Positions 7,670 through 16,668 of a stretch of DNA of 64,000 nt are shown here, in pieces; position 1 is the first letter of the stretch; each line of letters starts with the position of its first letter. The stretch comes from Anaerolineae bacterium (GTDB lineage: Bacteria > Chloroflexota > Anaerolineae > Aggregatilineales > Phototrophicaceae), in contig JAIOHM010000083.1 of NCBI GenBank assembly GCA_019912965.1, forward strand, positions 27,833 to 91,832. Direction: 5' to 3'. The notes beneath the pieces were generated by a model. That model had not been told where the DNA came from. It did not search any database and saw only the letters and a program-made list of their open reading frames with translations. Position numbers and translations under genes: made by a program.

Positions 7670-9547
7670 ATGGTTCAACAATCCCACACTGATACTGTTC
7701 GAGAAAAGGCCAATATCGATTTTCCGCCGTATATTCAGCATCAGCGCCTCCGCGAATGGGTTGCGGAAATGGTTGCGCTGTGCAAACCGGATAACGTTCA
7801 CTGGTGTGACGGTTCTCAGGAAGAATACGATGATTTGTGTAATCTTCTGGTAGAGAACGGTACATTCATCAAGCTCAATGAAAATCTGCGTCCCAATAGC
7901 TTTCTTGCGCGTTCAGACCCCAGTGATGTGGCGCGTATGGAAGACCGAACCTTTATTTGCAGCCTGAGCCGTACCGAGGCTGGCCCGACCAATAATTGGG
8001 TAGAACCGCGCGAAATGCACCGGACTCTGGATGTACTCTTTGATGGCTGTATGCGTGGACGAACGATGTATATCATCCCCTTCAGCATGGGGCCGTTGGG
8101 GTCGCATATTTCATACATTGGTGTTGAGCTTTCCGACTCCGCATACGTTGCTGTCAATATGCGAATCATGACACGCATGGGGCGTCCAGTTTATGACGTG
8201 TTGGGTGAAGATGGTCCATTCGTGCCTTGCGTACATTCGGTCGGTATGCCGCTGGCTCCAGGGCAGGCGGATATTCCTTGGCCGTCTAACCCCAATAACC
8301 GCTATATTGTCCACTTCCCAGAGGAACGCGGAATCTGGTCGTATGGTAGTGGCTATGGTGGTAATGCGCTGCTAGGGAAAAAATGCTTCGCGTTGCGTAT
8401 CGCTTCCAACATTGCTCATGATGAAGGCTGGTTGGCCGAACATATGGCGCTCGTAGGTGTCGAAGCCCCGGATGGCGAAAAGACCTATGTTGCAGCCGCT
8501 TTCCCAAGTGCTTGTGGCAAAACCAATTTCGCGATGCTTATCCCCCCGGCAGGTTTTGAAGGCTGGAAGGTAACGACCGTTGGCGATGATATTGCCTGGA
8601 TTAAATTGGGTGAGGATGGGCAACTTCATGCCATCAATCCTGAGGCTGGTTTCTTTGGCGTTGCGCCGGGGACAAACTTCAAGACGAATCCCAATGCAAT
8701 GGAAACTATCAGGCAAAACACCATCTTTACCAACGTTGCACTAACGCCAGAGGGTGATGTGTGGTGGGAAGGGATGACAGATACGCCACCCGCTAATTTG
8801 ATTGACTGGCAGGGTCAACCTTGGACGCCGGACTCAGGTCGCAAATCGTCACATCCCAATGCGCGCTTTACGGCTCCCGCAAGCCAGTGTCCGTCGATTG
8901 ATCCAGAATGGGAAAATCCCGAAGGTGTACCGATCAAGGCCTTTATTTTTGGTGGGCGTCGCAGTTCGGTTGCACCGCTGGTCTTCCAGGCCTTCAACTG
9001 GGCCTATGGGGTCTATTTTGCCGCTACGATGGGTTCAGAAATGACAGCCGCAGCAGCGGGAAAAATCGGTGAAGTACGTCGTGATCCATTCGCCATGCTG
9101 CCATTCTGTGGCTACCACATGGCGAGTTATTTCAATCACTGGTTGCAATTTGGACGCTATGTGCCTAATCCGCCCCGTATTTTCCTGGTCAATTGGTTCC
9201 GCAAGGATGAAAACGGCAAATTCCTGTGGCCGGGTTTTGGTGACAATATGCGCGTCTTGCAATGGATTGTCTCCCGTGCCCGGACTCGTGCCGCTGGTTT
9301 GGAAACGCCGCTGGGGCGTACACCCCTGTACGAAGACCTTAACTGGGAAGGTTTAGAGGGGTACACCAAGCAGGATTTCAACCGCGCGATGAATATCGAC
9401 AAGGAGTTGTGGAAGAACGAAATTCTCTCCCACGAGGAATTGTTCATCAAGCTTTATGATCGTTTGCCAAAGGAAATGGTGGCTGTTCGTGAATTGCTCC
9501 TCTCCAGTTTGTGGGGCGAACCCGAATGGCTTGACCGTTACGAGTAA
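7670..9547 (+). CDS. pckG: Phosphoenolpyruvate carboxykinase (GTP)
   Basis: Interconverts oxaloacetate and PEP with GTP/GDP, the first step of gluconeogenesis, or an anaplerotic step in reverse. The kinase P-loop is [13 protein letters not shown] near residue 285; [17 protein letters not shown] and the downstream [17 protein letters not shown] are characteristic of the GTP type rather than the ATP type. The N-terminal substrate part includes [18 protein letters not shown] and the [16 protein letters not shown] segment. At 625 residues it is full length. The next gene is malate dehydrogenase, so the pair links malate, oxaloacetate and PEP. A hairpin terminator follows the stop, so the two genes are probably separate transcripts. 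Confidence 0.96.
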   Translation: MVQQSHTDTVREKANIDFPPYIQHQRLREWVAEMVALCKPDNVHWCDGSQEEYDDLCNLLVENGTFIKLNENLRPNSFLARSDPSDVARMEDRTFICSLSRTEAGPTNNWVEPREMHRTLDVLFDGCMRGRTMYIIPFSMGPLGSHISYIGVELSDSAYVAVNMRIMTRMGRPVYDVLGEDGPFVPCVHSVGMPLAPGQADIPWPSNPNNRYIVHFPEERGIWSYGSGYGGNALLGKKCFALRIASNIAHDEGWLAEHMALVGVEAPDGEKTYVAAAFPSACGKTNFAMLIPPAGFEGWKVTTVGDDIAWIKLGEDGQLHAINPEAGFFGVAPGTNFKTNPNAMETIRQNTIFTNVALTPEGDVWWEGMTDTPPANLIDWQGQPWTPDSGRKSSHPNARFTAPASQCPSIDPEWENPEGVPIKAFIFGGRRSSVAPLVFQAFNWAYGVYFAATMGSEMTAAAAGKIGEVRRDPFAMLPFCGYHMASYFNHWLQFGRYVPNPPRIFLVNWFRKDENGKFLWPGFGDNMRVLQWIVSRARTRAAGLETPLGRTPLYEDLNWEGLEGYTKQDFNRAMNIDKELWKNEILSHEELFIKLYDRLPKEMVAVRELLLSSLWGEPEWLDRYE

Positions 9548-9580
9548 ACCGTGATTTCCCCTCTATTCGTATAGCACCAT

Positions 9581-9617
9581 CGGAGCATGTACAAGTCTGA
9601 ACATGCTCCGGTTTGTG
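9581..9617 (+). terminator. Hairpin terminator after pckG
   Basis: Ten-base arms CGGAGCATGT and ACATGCTCCG with a ten-base loop, followed by the T-rich GTTTGTGTT. It rules out the long upstream start that the mdh frame would otherwise allow. Confidence 0.7.
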
Positions 9618-9618
9618 T

Positions 9619-9624
9619 TATAAT
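9619..9624 (+). promoter_or_regulatory. Likely -10 element for mdh
   Basis: A perfect TATAAT lies 44 bases before the mdh ATG and just behind the pckG terminator. The -35 position (about 9596-9601) is poor, so only the -10 call is supported. Confidence 0.5.
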
Positions 9625-9667
9625 CTTCCCGTTTTCGCTCATATTACATAATGGAGAACAGAATACT

Positions 9668-10612
9668 ATGGCTCGTCAGAAGGTAACAGTGGTTGGCGCG
9701 GGCAATGTTGGCGCGACCTGTGCCCACTGGATTGTCAGCAAAGAACTGGCTGATGTTGTATTAGTCGATATTGTTGAAGGTGTTCCACAGGGTAAAGCGT
9801 TAGACCTGTTGGAAGCTGCTCCAGTCATGAAATTTGATGTTAATGTAGTTGGTGCAACCAGCTACGAAGCCACCGCCGATTCAGATGTTGTGGTCATCAC
9901 TGCCGGTGTCCCTCGCAAAAAAGACCCCGTTACGGGCAAATTCCCCAGCCGTGATGAATTGGTTAAAACCAATCAGAAAATCGTTGGCGAAGTCGCCCGA
10001 CAGGTTGCCAGGTATTCCCCTAATACAATCATTATCATTGTTTCCAATCCTTTGGATGCAATGTGCCACGTCGCTTTGAAAGAAAGTGGTTTCCCCAGTG
10101 AACGGGTGATTGGACAGGCTGGTGCGTTGGATACTGCGCGCTATAAAACATTTATTGCCCAGGAATTGGGTGTCAGTGTGCGTGATGTTCATGGTATCGT
10201 GCTGGGTGGACACGGCGATACGATGGTGCCACTGCCTCGTCATACCTCGGTGGCGGGCATCCCTGTGCGTGAATTAATGGCTGAAGACAAACTTCAGGCC
10301 ATTATTCAACGTACCCGTAACGGTGGCGGGGAGATCGTCGGTCTTATTGGTGTGAGTGCTTGGTATGCCCCATCAGCAGGCACGGTCGAAATGGTCGAAG
10401 CTGTATTACGCGATCAGAAGCGTGTTATTCCATCCGCCGTTCTGCTAAATGGTGAATATGGCTATAATGGTCTGTATATCGGTGTTCCGGCGGTGCTGGG
10501 TGCGAAAGGTATCGAGAAGGTCATTACGATGGATTTGAATGACGAAGAGAAGACCATGCTTGATGTCAGCGCCAAAGCCGTACAGGATGTTGTGAATATT
10601 TTAGGCTACTAG
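9668..10612 (+). CDS. mdh: Malate dehydrogenase (LDH-like type)
   Basis: Oxidises malate to oxaloacetate with NAD. The Rossmann start is VTVVGAGNVGATCAHWI; VLVDIVEGVPQGKALDLLEA has the NAD-selecting aspartate. ITAGVPRKKDP is the active-site loop; its first arginine and the arginine in GFPSERVIGQAGALDTARY fit malate rather than lactate binding. The catalytic histidine is in VLGGHGDTMVPLPRHTSV. The length is 314 residues. The ATG at 9668 has GGAG upstream and matches the family start; the frame extends further upstream only through the terminator of pckG. Confidence 0.96.
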   Translation: MARQKVTVVGAGNVGATCAHWIVSKELADVVLVDIVEGVPQGKALDLLEAAPVMKFDVNVVGATSYEATADSDVVVITAGVPRKKDPVTGKFPSRDELVKTNQKIVGEVARQVARYSPNTIIIIVSNPLDAMCHVALKESGFPSERVIGQAGALDTARYKTFIAQELGVSVRDVHGIVLGGHGDTMVPLPRHTSVAGIPVRELMAEDKLQAIIQRTRNGGGEIVGLIGVSAWYAPSAGTVEMVEAVLRDQKRVIPSAVLLNGEYGYNGLYIGVPAVLGAKGIEKVITMDLNDEEKTMLDVSAKAVQDVVNILGY

Positions 10613-10640
10613 GTTTCAATACCGTTTGATGCGGTGTTGA

Positions 10641-10665
10641 AGGGCGAGCCGTAGCGGTTCGCCCT
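10641..10665. repeat. Dispersed GGGCG-type hairpin (copy after mdh)
   Basis: Arms AGGGCGAGCCG and CGGTTCGCCCT (one G-T pair) with a TAG loop, then TGCTATTCTT. It lies 28 bases after the mdh stop and could act as a weak terminator, but the build matches the other members of the family at 3534, 28695, 43409 and 47748. Confidence 0.6.
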
Positions 10666-10698
10666 TGCTATTCTTGTTAGGATTTTGTGAGGTTGCTG

Positions 10699-11754
10699 AT
10701 GTCTCAACGGATCATTGATTTGACGGGCGGTACTGCGATGGTCGTGACTGATCTGCACGGCGCTTGGGATGTGTACCGCCGTCTGCGTGACCTGTTTTTG
10801 CATCAGCGATCCAGAGGGGTGGTTGATCGTCTCATTATTTGCGGTGATCTGATCCACAGTGAGGGGCTCGAAGAGTTCGACTCAAGCTTGGACATGCTGC
10901 TTGATGTCATGGCTCTCCAAGCTGAACTGGGCAAAGATCGCGTGACCATGCTGCTGGGCAATCACGAACTCCCGCATATTTATGGTTTGACATTGGCGAA
11001 AGGGTCAATTGAATATACGCCGCGTTTTGAAGCTGCCTTGACCCGACTCGATCAGCGCTATAAAGCTCCTCAAAACCGTAAATCGGTGCTTGATTTTCTT
11101 GCCAGCCTGCCATTTTTTGCCCGTACCAAAGCTGGGGTTTTGATTACCCACGCAGGTGCAGGCGCAGATATTGCTTCGTCCAAGCATGTTGATCGTCTGT
11201 GTAATTTGAATCACAAGAATTTGATTGATCTCGCCGATACGGAACTCAAAAAGTTTGATATTGCTAGTTTGCAGCGTGGCTATTCACATTTCACGGGTGT
11301 ATCTTACGAAGAACAGGCCAAGCGGTATCTGGCGGTGACTGGCCCGGATGACCTACGTTACAATGAGCTGTTGCGCGTCCTGTTCCTGAGTGGGCAGAAC
11401 ACCGATTTTGACTTGATGTGGAACACGTTGTTTTCCCAAAATGAGTTGGATGTGGGCGAAGGCACATATCTAAAAACAGTCAAAAACTTTTTACAGTATT
11501 TTACCGAAGCCGGAACCATGGAACAGCGTGTCCTCGTCGCTGGTCACATTGGTGTAAAAGATGGTTTTGCCGAAATTGGCAAACAACAACTTCGGCTTGC
11601 CAGTTATACCCATGCTTTTCCCAAGCGTTCAGCACGTTACTTACTGTTGGATTGCGAAGCACCTGTTAAAACTGCTGCCGATCTTGTGCCATGTCTTCGT
11701 TTTGTGTTCGACGACGATCAAGGCTTAAGCGTTCCGCCGCTGAAATCAGCCTGA
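10699..11754 (+). CDS. Metallophosphoesterase (calcineurin-like)
   Basis: A 351-residue two-metal phosphoesterase. Motifs in order: VVTDLHGAWD (DxH), IICGDLIHSEG (GD), LLGNHELPHIYG (GNHE), VLITHAGAG and VLVAGHIGV (metal-binding histidines). The middle part is longer than in simple diadenosine tetraphosphatases and helical. The substrate is unknown; protein phosphatase-like and Ap4A-type relatives are possible. The ATG at 10699 has GAGGTT eight bases before it. Its last 37 coding bases run antisense to the end of fmt. Confidence 0.85.
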   Translation: MSQRIIDLTGGTAMVVTDLHGAWDVYRRLRDLFLHQRSRGVVDRLIICGDLIHSEGLEEFDSSLDMLLDVMALQAELGKDRVTMLLGNHELPHIYGLTLAKGSIEYTPRFEAALTRLDQRYKAPQNRKSVLDFLASLPFFARTKAGVLITHAGAGADIASSKHVDRLCNLNHKNLIDLADTELKKFDIASLQRGYSHFTGVSYEEQAKRYLAVTGPDDLRYNELLRVLFLSGQNTDFDLMWNTLFSQNELDVGEGTYLKTVKNFLQYFTEAGTMEQRVLVAGHIGVKDGFAEIGKQQLRLASYTHAFPKRSARYLLLDCEAPVKTAADLVPCLRFVFDDDQGLSVPPLKSA

Positions 11755-12641
11755 CCCCGTACAAATTCTTCGGCTGTCATGGCCTTGCGCCCTGCAAGCT
11801 GGATGCGTTTGAGCAAAAATAAGCCCTTGCCTGTCCCAACTGCGATCCCATCGCGGGTTTGAACCACCTGACCCGGTTCTGCCTTACCCTCAATCACCAT
11901 TCCGCTGAGAATTTTTAACTGCTGCCCATTCCAATGGCTGTAGGTTCCGGGCCATGGTGTAAAGGCACGCACCAACCGCTCAATTGAAACTGCATCCTGT
12001 TCCCATCGAATATTGCCTTCCTCTTTTTCGATTTGTGGCGCATAAGTGACCAGTGTTTCATCTTGGGTTTTAGGCACAAATTCACCTCTTAAGTAACCGG
12101 GGAGGGTTTCAATCAGCATCTCTGCTCCAACAACTGCCAGTTTATCATGCAAGGATTGTCCGGTTTCATCACTGCTCAGTTGGATAGAACGCTGCGTTAG
12201 CATTGGCCCGGTATCCAGTCCGGCATCCATCTTCATAATGGTCACGCCGCTTTCAGTATCACCCGCCCGGATAACTGCCTGAATAGGTGCAGCACCCCGC
12301 CAGCGTGGGAGTAGTGAAGCATGAACATTGATTGATCCATGTTCTGGAATATCAAGAATAGTTTGCGGCAAGATTTGACCAAATGCAGCTACTATGAATA
12401 CATCGGGTTGCCATTGCTTAAGTTCAGCAATCGCTTCTGCTCGACGGATTTTCTCAGGCTGAAAAACCGGAATGCCATGCTGAAGCGCCAGTTGTTTGAT
12501 GGGCGGCGGTTGTAACTGACGATTGCGTCCTGCTGGACGATCAGGTTGTGTAACCACCCCAAGAACTTCGTGGTGCTCAATAAGTTTTTGTAGGGTAGTG
12601 ATGGCGAAATCTGGTGTTCCCATAAATACGACTTTTGCCAT
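11718..12641 (-). CDS. fmt: Methionyl-tRNA formyltransferase
   Basis: Formylates Met-tRNAi with 10-formyl-THF for initiation. The 307-residue protein shows VVFMGTPDFAITTLQ, the catalytic INVHASLLPRWRGAAPIQ (Asn and His) and GVTIMKMDAGLDTGPML with the catalytic Asp. The C-terminal OB-like domain begins near residue 205 (ERLVRAFTPWPGTYSHW). def (peptide deformylase), a frequent partner, is not nearby. The 3' end overlaps the phosphoesterase gene on the other strand; the stop codons of both genes were checked in the sequence and the overlap is real. Confidence 0.96.
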   Translation of the reverse strand: MAKVVFMGTPDFAITTLQKLIEHHEVLGVVTQPDRPAGRNRQLQPPPIKQLALQHGIPVFQPEKIRRAEAIAELKQWQPDVFIVAAFGQILPQTILDIPEHGSINVHASLLPRWRGAAPIQAVIRAGDTESGVTIMKMDAGLDTGPMLTQRSIQLSSDETGQSLHDKLAVVGAEMLIETLPGYLRGEFVPKTQDETLVTYAPQIEKEEGNIRWEQDAVSIERLVRAFTPWPGTYSHWNGQQLKILSGMVIEGKAEPGQVVQTRDGIAVGTGKGLFLLKRIQLAGRKAMTAEEFVRGQADFSGGTLKP

Positions 12642-12708
12642 TACGATTACTCCGGTTTAGTTGTATCGGCGAAAGCAAGGTGCTACTATTAATCCATGTG
12701 GTTTGCAC

Positions 12709-12726
12709 AAGGGGCTTTTGCCCCTT
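12709..12726. repeat. Short hairpin in the fmt-recJ divergent gap
   Basis: Arms AAGGGGC and GCCCCTT with a TTTT loop, 45 bases before the recJ start. It may lie in the recJ leader. The GGGGC...GCCCC core is like the hairpins after infB and at 57941. Confidence 0.45.
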
Positions 12727-12771
12727 ATCCACTTTAAGGTTAAGTTCTTATTTTAAACAACGGGTTATCGA

Positions 12772-14481
12772 GTGTCTACTTTATCAAAACGTTGGCTGGT
12801 TGCCACACCTGCCGCTTCTGAAATATTAGCTGCATACCGGGGAATTCATCCGGTGCTGGCACAAACCTTATACAACCGGGGCTTTACCGAACCGGACGAA
12901 GCACGCCGCTTTTTGGAAGCCCACAATGAAAATACGAACCCTTTCTTGATGAAGGGTGTAAATCTTGCTGTTGCCCGCATTCGGCAGGCCATCATGAACC
13001 ATGAGCAAATTGTCGTTTACGGTGATTTTGATGCAGATGGTGTAACCTCCACCGCGCTGATGGTGCAAACACTCACTGCGCTGAACGCTCTTGTCAAACC
13101 CTATATTCCGCATCGTGTCGATGAAGGTTATGGCCTGAACAGTCAAGCGCTGGTTAAACTGGCGCAGGCTGGAGCAAAATTAATTATAACGGTAGACTGC
13201 GGCATTCGTTCAGTGGAAGATGTCGAGGCGGGCAAGACCGCTGGGCTGGACATCATTATCACCGATCATCACTCCATCGGCCCGGAAATTCCCAACGCCT
13301 ACGCAGTGATTAACCCCAAACAGGAAGATTGCAAATACCCGGAAGATATGCTGGCTGGGGTAGGGGTAGCGTATAAACTGGCGGATGCGCTTCTACGTGC
13401 CGCCAAACAGGATCGTCCAGCTCCTCGTTTGGAAGTTGAAGAGTTGCTCGATCTGGTTGCCATTGGCACAGTGGCTGACCTTGCACCCATGAACCGTATT
13501 GAAAATCGGGCACTGGTTCGTCATGGGCTTGCTGTGTTGAGTCGTGCAAATCGTCCAGGCATTCGGGCGTTGCTGGAGGTCTCTGGTGTAAAGCCTGCTG
13601 GCATCACATCTATGAATATTGGTTTCTCGCTGGGGCCGCGCATCAATGCCGCTGGACGGTTAGAAAGCGCTATGATCGCCTATAATTTGTTGGCTGCTAA
13701 TGATTATGACGAGGCGCTCAAACTAGCCGAACAGCTTCAACAACTCAACAACCAGCGGCAGGATTTAACCCGTTCTGCACAGGAAGTTGTGCGGGGGAGT
13801 GTCGAATCACAAAAGTCGGATCTGCCCTTAATCTTTGCTTCAGGCCATTTCCAACCGGGTATTGTTGGGTTGGTTGCTGGACGGCTGACCGAAGAATATT
13901 TCCGTCCAACGGTGATTATGGAAGAAGGTGAAACCGAAAGCCGTGCTTCTTGCCGCAGTATTCCCCAATTTGATATTACGCGCGCCCTCGATCAATGTGC
14001 CGATCTGCTGGTACGGCATGGTGGACATGCTCAGGCTGCAGGTTTCACGGTGCTCAATCAGAACATTCCAGCGCTCAAGCAGCGGCTTGTCCAGCTTGCG
14101 ACAGATCGGCTGGCGGGTCAGGAACTACTCCCGACTTTGGAGATTGACGCAGAAACAGATATTCATCATCTCTCTGAATCGTTAGTAACAGAAATGCTGC
14201 TTCTGGAACCGACGGGTTATCATAACCCAACTCCCGTGTTGATGTCCCGGAATGTCCGTGTACTGGAATCGCGTGGTGTTGGGAAAGAAAGCCAGCATCT
14301 CAAACTCAAGTTGGCGCGGGCAGGCCAACCGCCGCTGGATGCCATTGGCTTCGGTTTGGGCGGCTGGCTGGAAAATATGCCTGATCGAATCGATGTGGCA
14401 TACCAATTGGAAATCAACGAGTGGAACGGTCATCGCAATCTGCAACTAAATTTGCAGGATATTCGCAGTTCGCGTGGATAA
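12772..14481 (+). CDS. recJ: Single-stranded-DNA-specific exonuclease RecJ
   Basis: 5'-3' ssDNA exonuclease of recombination and mismatch/base excision repair. The DHH motifs are all present: VVYGDFDADGVTSTALM, IITVDCGIRSVED, DIIITDHHSIGPEIP and AIGTVADLAPM. The DHHA1 part has the conserved RHGGHAQAAGF, and an OB-like C-terminal domain follows from about residue 465. The 569-residue length is typical. The start is a GTG at 12772, about 130 bases from the divergent fmt. mutS lies 6 kb downstream, but the two are not in one operon. Confidence 0.95.
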   Translation: MSTLSKRWLVATPAASEILAAYRGIHPVLAQTLYNRGFTEPDEARRFLEAHNENTNPFLMKGVNLAVARIRQAIMNHEQIVVYGDFDADGVTSTALMVQTLTALNALVKPYIPHRVDEGYGLNSQALVKLAQAGAKLIITVDCGIRSVEDVEAGKTAGLDIIITDHHSIGPEIPNAYAVINPKQEDCKYPEDMLAGVGVAYKLADALLRAAKQDRPAPRLEVEELLDLVAIGTVADLAPMNRIENRALVRHGLAVLSRANRPGIRALLEVSGVKPAGITSMNIGFSLGPRINAAGRLESAMIAYNLLAANDYDEALKLAEQLQQLNNQRQDLTRSAQEVVRGSVESQKSDLPLIFASGHFQPGIVGLVAGRLTEEYFRPTVIMEEGETESRASCRSIPQFDITRALDQCADLLVRHGGHAQAAGFTVLNQNIPALKQRLVQLATDRLAGQELLPTLEIDAETDIHHLSESLVTEMLLLEPTGYHNPTPVLMSRNVRVLESRGVGKESQHLKLKLARAGQPPLDAIGFGLGGWLENMPDRIDVAYQLEINEWNGHRNLQLNLQDIRSSRG

Positions 14482-14518
14482 TAACCCGTAGCACACCTCC
14501 TAAGGATATTTCGTAGTT

Positions 14519-15283
14519 ATGCGTAGGACTTTAAGACGAATTCTGGCGGATATCCGCGCCCGAAAGCATGTTGATGTCTATGTTGTTTCGGGCTTGGCAA
14601 TTATCTTCGCCATCCTGACGACTGTTGGCGATATTGTTCCTGAGCAGCTAAAAACGGCTGCTATCCTTGCTGCGCTTGGGCTTTTGGTGTTTAACATCAG
14701 TACACCGGAACATCAACTTGCCAGTGCTGATGATGTTTTGAATGATCGCACCAGCTTTATCCCATTGGGTGAGCGTCTAAAGGGAGTCCGTAAATTCTGG
14801 ATTTATGGCCCTTCTGCTATTAATGTTCTCAGCCCGGAAAATTTAATGCTCATTAAAGACGAAATACTCGCCTATCCTGATGGTGAATTTCGCGTGCTTG
14901 TTCAAGACCCGGCCAAAACCGCTGCTGTCCAATTGTTGGTTCGTCAGCTTGATGAAGGGCTAACCTTCAGAATGCGGGATTTGCCTTCGGATATTGCTGA
15001 ATCGATTAATCGACTGGAAAAAGTGTCATCCTGGAAAGCTCAGGGTGCGTTTGCCTATCGGTTGCTGGATTATGGGCCGGGATTTAGCTTGATGGTGGTT
15101 GATCCTGATAAGCGAGATGGCTACATACTGGTAGAGTTTTTTGGTTTTCATAACGAGCAGGTCAGCAATCGGATGCATATCCAACTGCGACGGACAGACT
15201 CGGAGCGCTGGTTTACCTATTGGGTTGGTCAGTTTGAGCATATGTGGAACGCTGCCCGCTTGCCTTCAGAGATAAGCGAATGA
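14519..15283 (+). CDS. Membrane-anchored hypothetical protein
   Basis: A 254-residue protein with a basic N-terminus (MRRTLRRILADIRARK), two adjacent membrane helices (about residues 20-38 and 46-62) and a soluble domain of about 190 residues. That domain begins FIPLGERLKGVRKFWIYGPSAIN and alternates strands and helices in a way loosely reminiscent of phospholipase D-like folds (GEFRVLVQDPAKTAAVQLL), but no HKD motif is present, so no activity is claimed. A ribosome-binding site is weak (AAGGATATT). It ends in an ATGA overlap with the next, secreted, glycosidase-like gene. Confidence 0.75.
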   Translation: MRRTLRRILADIRARKHVDVYVVSGLAIIFAILTTVGDIVPEQLKTAAILAALGLLVFNISTPEHQLASADDVLNDRTSFIPLGERLKGVRKFWIYGPSAINVLSPENLMLIKDEILAYPDGEFRVLVQDPAKTAAVQLLVRQLDEGLTFRMRDLPSDIAESINRLEKVSSWKAQGAFAYRLLDYGPGFSLMVVDPDKRDGYILVEFFGFHNEQVSNRMHIQLRRTDSERWFTYWVGQFEHMWNAARLPSEISE

Positions 15284-16656
15284 AAAAAATCCTTATCCTG
15301 TGTTGCCTATGGTTGTTTTCTTCCAATCTCTCTGCTCAGGAAGCTGGAAATATCTTTGGTGTTGTTGAAGGTTTTTGGTTGCCCGATGAAGTCTGCGAAC
15401 TTCACCCCGGTTGGGAACGTATCATCTTCGATTGGTCGCAGCATCAGCCAGAAGGTTCTGACGATTGGTACACACTCAATGTCGATGATCGCTGGTTAGC
15501 TGCCGCGCAGGATTGTGACCGTGAAGTCGTAGCTATTTTCAAACATACACCTGCTTGGGCAACGGATGGCACAGCCGGGCCGGGGGTGCCGCGCGGGCTG
15601 TATTTGCCGGTCGATGACCCCGGCAACCTGTGGGCACGTTTTGTCCGTAAGAGTGCCGAGTATTATGCCCCACGCGGCGTGAGTCGTTTTATCATCTGGA
15701 ACGAACCAGACATCACCCGCGAAACTTATGGTTTTGAGTTCGAGGGTACGCTGGATGATTACTACCAGATGCTCAAAGTTGCCTATCTGGCGCTCAAACA
15801 GGGTAATTCTGATGCTGAAATCCTGCTAGCAGGTATGACTTACTGGCATGATTTGAATGCGGGGCGTCGTTTGTACCTTGACCGTTTATTGGAACGTATT
15901 ACATCTGACCCCGAAGCGGTTGCCAACAATTATTACTTCGATATTGCCAGCCTGCATATTTATTTCCGATCTGAAACGGTCTATGATATTGTGCGGCAAA
16001 CGCGCGAGTTGCTGAACCAGTATGGCTTGACCGATAAACGCATCTGGATTACCGAAATGAACGCTGGGCCAACCGATGACCCGCTGTGGCCGGTTGTTCG
16101 CCCGCAGTATCAGATTGATCTGGATCAGCAGGCAGCTTATCTGGTGCAGGCGGCGGCGTTGGGTGTGGCAGCAGGTGCGGAACGGATGGCAGTCTACAAA
16201 TTCTATGATTGGAATTTGCCGCCAGGGGGCGAGGCTTTTGGTCTACTGCGCGCGGATAGTTCTCGTCGTCCAGCCTTTGATGCTTGGGGAATGATTATCC
16301 GCGAATTTAACAATGTAGAATCAGCCCTGCATGCACAGACTGAGCGTGCCGAAGTAGTGTTCCTAAGGCGCAGTGATGGACAGCAGCTTATTGTCGCTTG
16401 GTCACGGACAGCCGAACCAACTCAAATCCGTATTGCAGATAATGGGGAGATTGCTACCTTATTCGATCTTTATGGTCGCCCAATCGGTATTGAATCAGCG
16501 GAGGGTGTTTATACCTTAACGCTGGAAGGTGCGCGTTGCAACACGGTTGACGGATGTGCTGTCGGTGGAAAGGTTCAGATTTTTACCCAACCTGTTGGGG
16601 AAATTTTAATTCAGGAAATCACATCGTCTGGGATGGTTGATCTGGTATTTGAATAG
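15280..16656 (+). CDS. Secreted glycoside hydrolase-like protein (clan GH-A type)
   Basis: A 458-residue exported protein with signal peptide MKKILILCCLWLFSSNLSAQ. The body is a TIM-barrel of the GH39/GH5-like kind: the acid/base glutamate is in RFIIWNEPDITRE (about residue 140) and the nucleophile in KRIWITEMNAGPTDDP (about 255). A beta-rich C-terminal part from about residue 360 (EVVFLRRSDGQQLIVAWSR) resembles the accessory sheet domain of such enzymes. The ATG at 15280 overlaps the preceding stop and places the signal peptide at the N-terminus. The sugar substrate is not predictable. A second protein of this kind is at 27231. Confidence 0.8.
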   Translation: MKKILILCCLWLFSSNLSAQEAGNIFGVVEGFWLPDEVCELHPGWERIIFDWSQHQPEGSDDWYTLNVDDRWLAAAQDCDREVVAIFKHTPAWATDGTAGPGVPRGLYLPVDDPGNLWARFVRKSAEYYAPRGVSRFIIWNEPDITRETYGFEFEGTLDDYYQMLKVAYLALKQGNSDAEILLAGMTYWHDLNAGRRLYLDRLLERITSDPEAVANNYYFDIASLHIYFRSETVYDIVRQTRELLNQYGLTDKRIWITEMNAGPTDDPLWPVVRPQYQIDLDQQAAYLVQAAALGVAAGAERMAVYKFYDWNLPPGGEAFGLLRADSSRRPAFDAWGMIIREFNNVESALHAQTERAEVVFLRRSDGQQLIVAWSRTAEPTQIRIADNGEIATLFDLYGRPIGIESAEGVYTLTLEGARCNTVDGCAVGGKVQIFTQPVGEILIQEITSSGMVDLVFE

Positions 16657-16668
16657 AGGATTTATAGG

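Noticed and set aside
9587..9667. Longer mdh starting at 9587
   Set aside because: The extension would code through the pckG terminator and the -10 element, and it lacks a ribosome-binding site; MDH proteins start at MARQKVTVVGAG.
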